A stretch of 25,367 bases of DNA from JANNOG01 sp964516515 (GTDB taxonomy: Bacteria; Actinomycetota; Actinomycetes; Actinomycetales; JBBAYJ01): positions 1-25,367 of the forward strand of contig CAZEYA010000042.1 in assembly GCA_964516515.1 (NCBI GenBank), written 5' to 3'. Below the pieces are notes generated by a model, which was not told the origin of the DNA, searched no databases, and was given only the letters and a program-made list of their open reading frames with translations. Position 1 is the first letter of the stretch, and each line of letters begins with the position of its first letter. This document shows, piece by piece, positions 25,225 through 25,367 of this stretch. The translations under genes and the position numbers were made by a program.

Positions 25225-25367
25225 CACCCACAAGCGGCCGGCAGTCACCTGATCCAGATGCGAGACCGGATCACCGAGATCATCAAGACCGGCACAGTGT
25301 ACGAACGCAAGGCAGTGTACGAGGCGCTGATCGGCGAACTACGAATAGAGCGAACTGGTACCGCGAC
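25225..25367 (+). CDS. C-terminal part of a probable serine recombinase, cut by window edge
   Basis: The frame is open from after a TGA at about 25220 to the right edge. From ATG 25258 it reads MRDRITEIIKTGTVYERKAV then YEALIGELRIERTGTA. Large serine recombinases end with a helix of the form (I/L)xxxIxxGTxxxRKAxxEALIxEIRIxxxG..., which fits well. The catalytic N-terminal domain is absent upstream, so within this window it is a 5'-truncated remnant. It suggests a mobile element or phage end at the right border. The match is by eye. Confidence 0.45.

Overview
The window is very GC-rich and reads as an actinobacterial (Actinomycetota) chromosome. Support: a leuS–comEA–comEC string, an Sdh1-type succinate dehydrogenase cluster laid out like Mycobacterium tuberculosis Rv0250c–Rv0247c, an actinobacterial-type HelD helicase, a mycothiol-dependent maleylpyruvate-isomerase-family enzyme, and frequent GTG starts with strong GGAGG-type ribosome binding sites. 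I cannot name the genus. No tRNA, rRNA or CRISPR array was seen.

Layout. (1) 1–5,122, minus strand: leuS, comEA and comEC (comEC runs off the left edge). leuS is preceded by a 10-codon leader peptide with tandem Leu codons and two hairpins, which looks like an attenuator. (2) 5,155–7,581: a VapB-like antitoxin beside an internally deleted VapC toxin, divergent from a TetR regulator/MFS exporter pair. (3) 7,690–11,510, plus strand: a four-gene sdh operon (small acidic protein, five-helix membrane subunit, flavoprotein, iron-sulfur protein), translationally coupled at sdhA/sdhB. (4) 11,456–15,243, minus strand: helD, which overlaps the sdhB end convergently, then a sulfite-oxidase-like molybdoprotein overlapping its flavin reductase. 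An array of 8-bp repeats sits just upstream of the molybdoprotein. (5) 15,311–15,890: a scar of gene fragments (SnoaL-like and PIN-like pieces) with an inverted-repeat operator. (6) 15,892–17,218: a mycothiol-dependent enzyme and a two-CBS protein. (7) 17,299–20,489, minus strand: a UvrB-independent UvrA paralogue followed by an SMC/ABC-like ATPase. (8) 20,490–21,101: a second scar with a CpaF-like C-terminal fragment and a broken hicA overlapping a short hicB. (9) 21,236–23,138: divergent TetR and MFS exporter genes separated by a perfect 34-bp palindrome. (10) 23,166–25,367: a probably frameshifted secreted protein of unknown function, a gene-poor stretch, and the C-terminal end of a probable serine recombinase at the right edge.

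How the parts relate. Stable housekeeping blocks (leuS/com, sdh, helD) alternate with accessory blocks: two TetR/MFS efflux pairs, a UvrA-type ABC-F-like protection candidate, and three decayed type II toxin-antitoxin modules. In two of these the antitoxin-like open frame outlives a broken toxin. The third, at 15.5–15.9 kb, is only a scatter of fragments. I see no complete, wholly new multi-gene system. The strongest unusual signals are the leuS leader, the 34-bp palindromic operator, the toxin-antitoxin scars and the repeat array upstream of the molybdoprotein.
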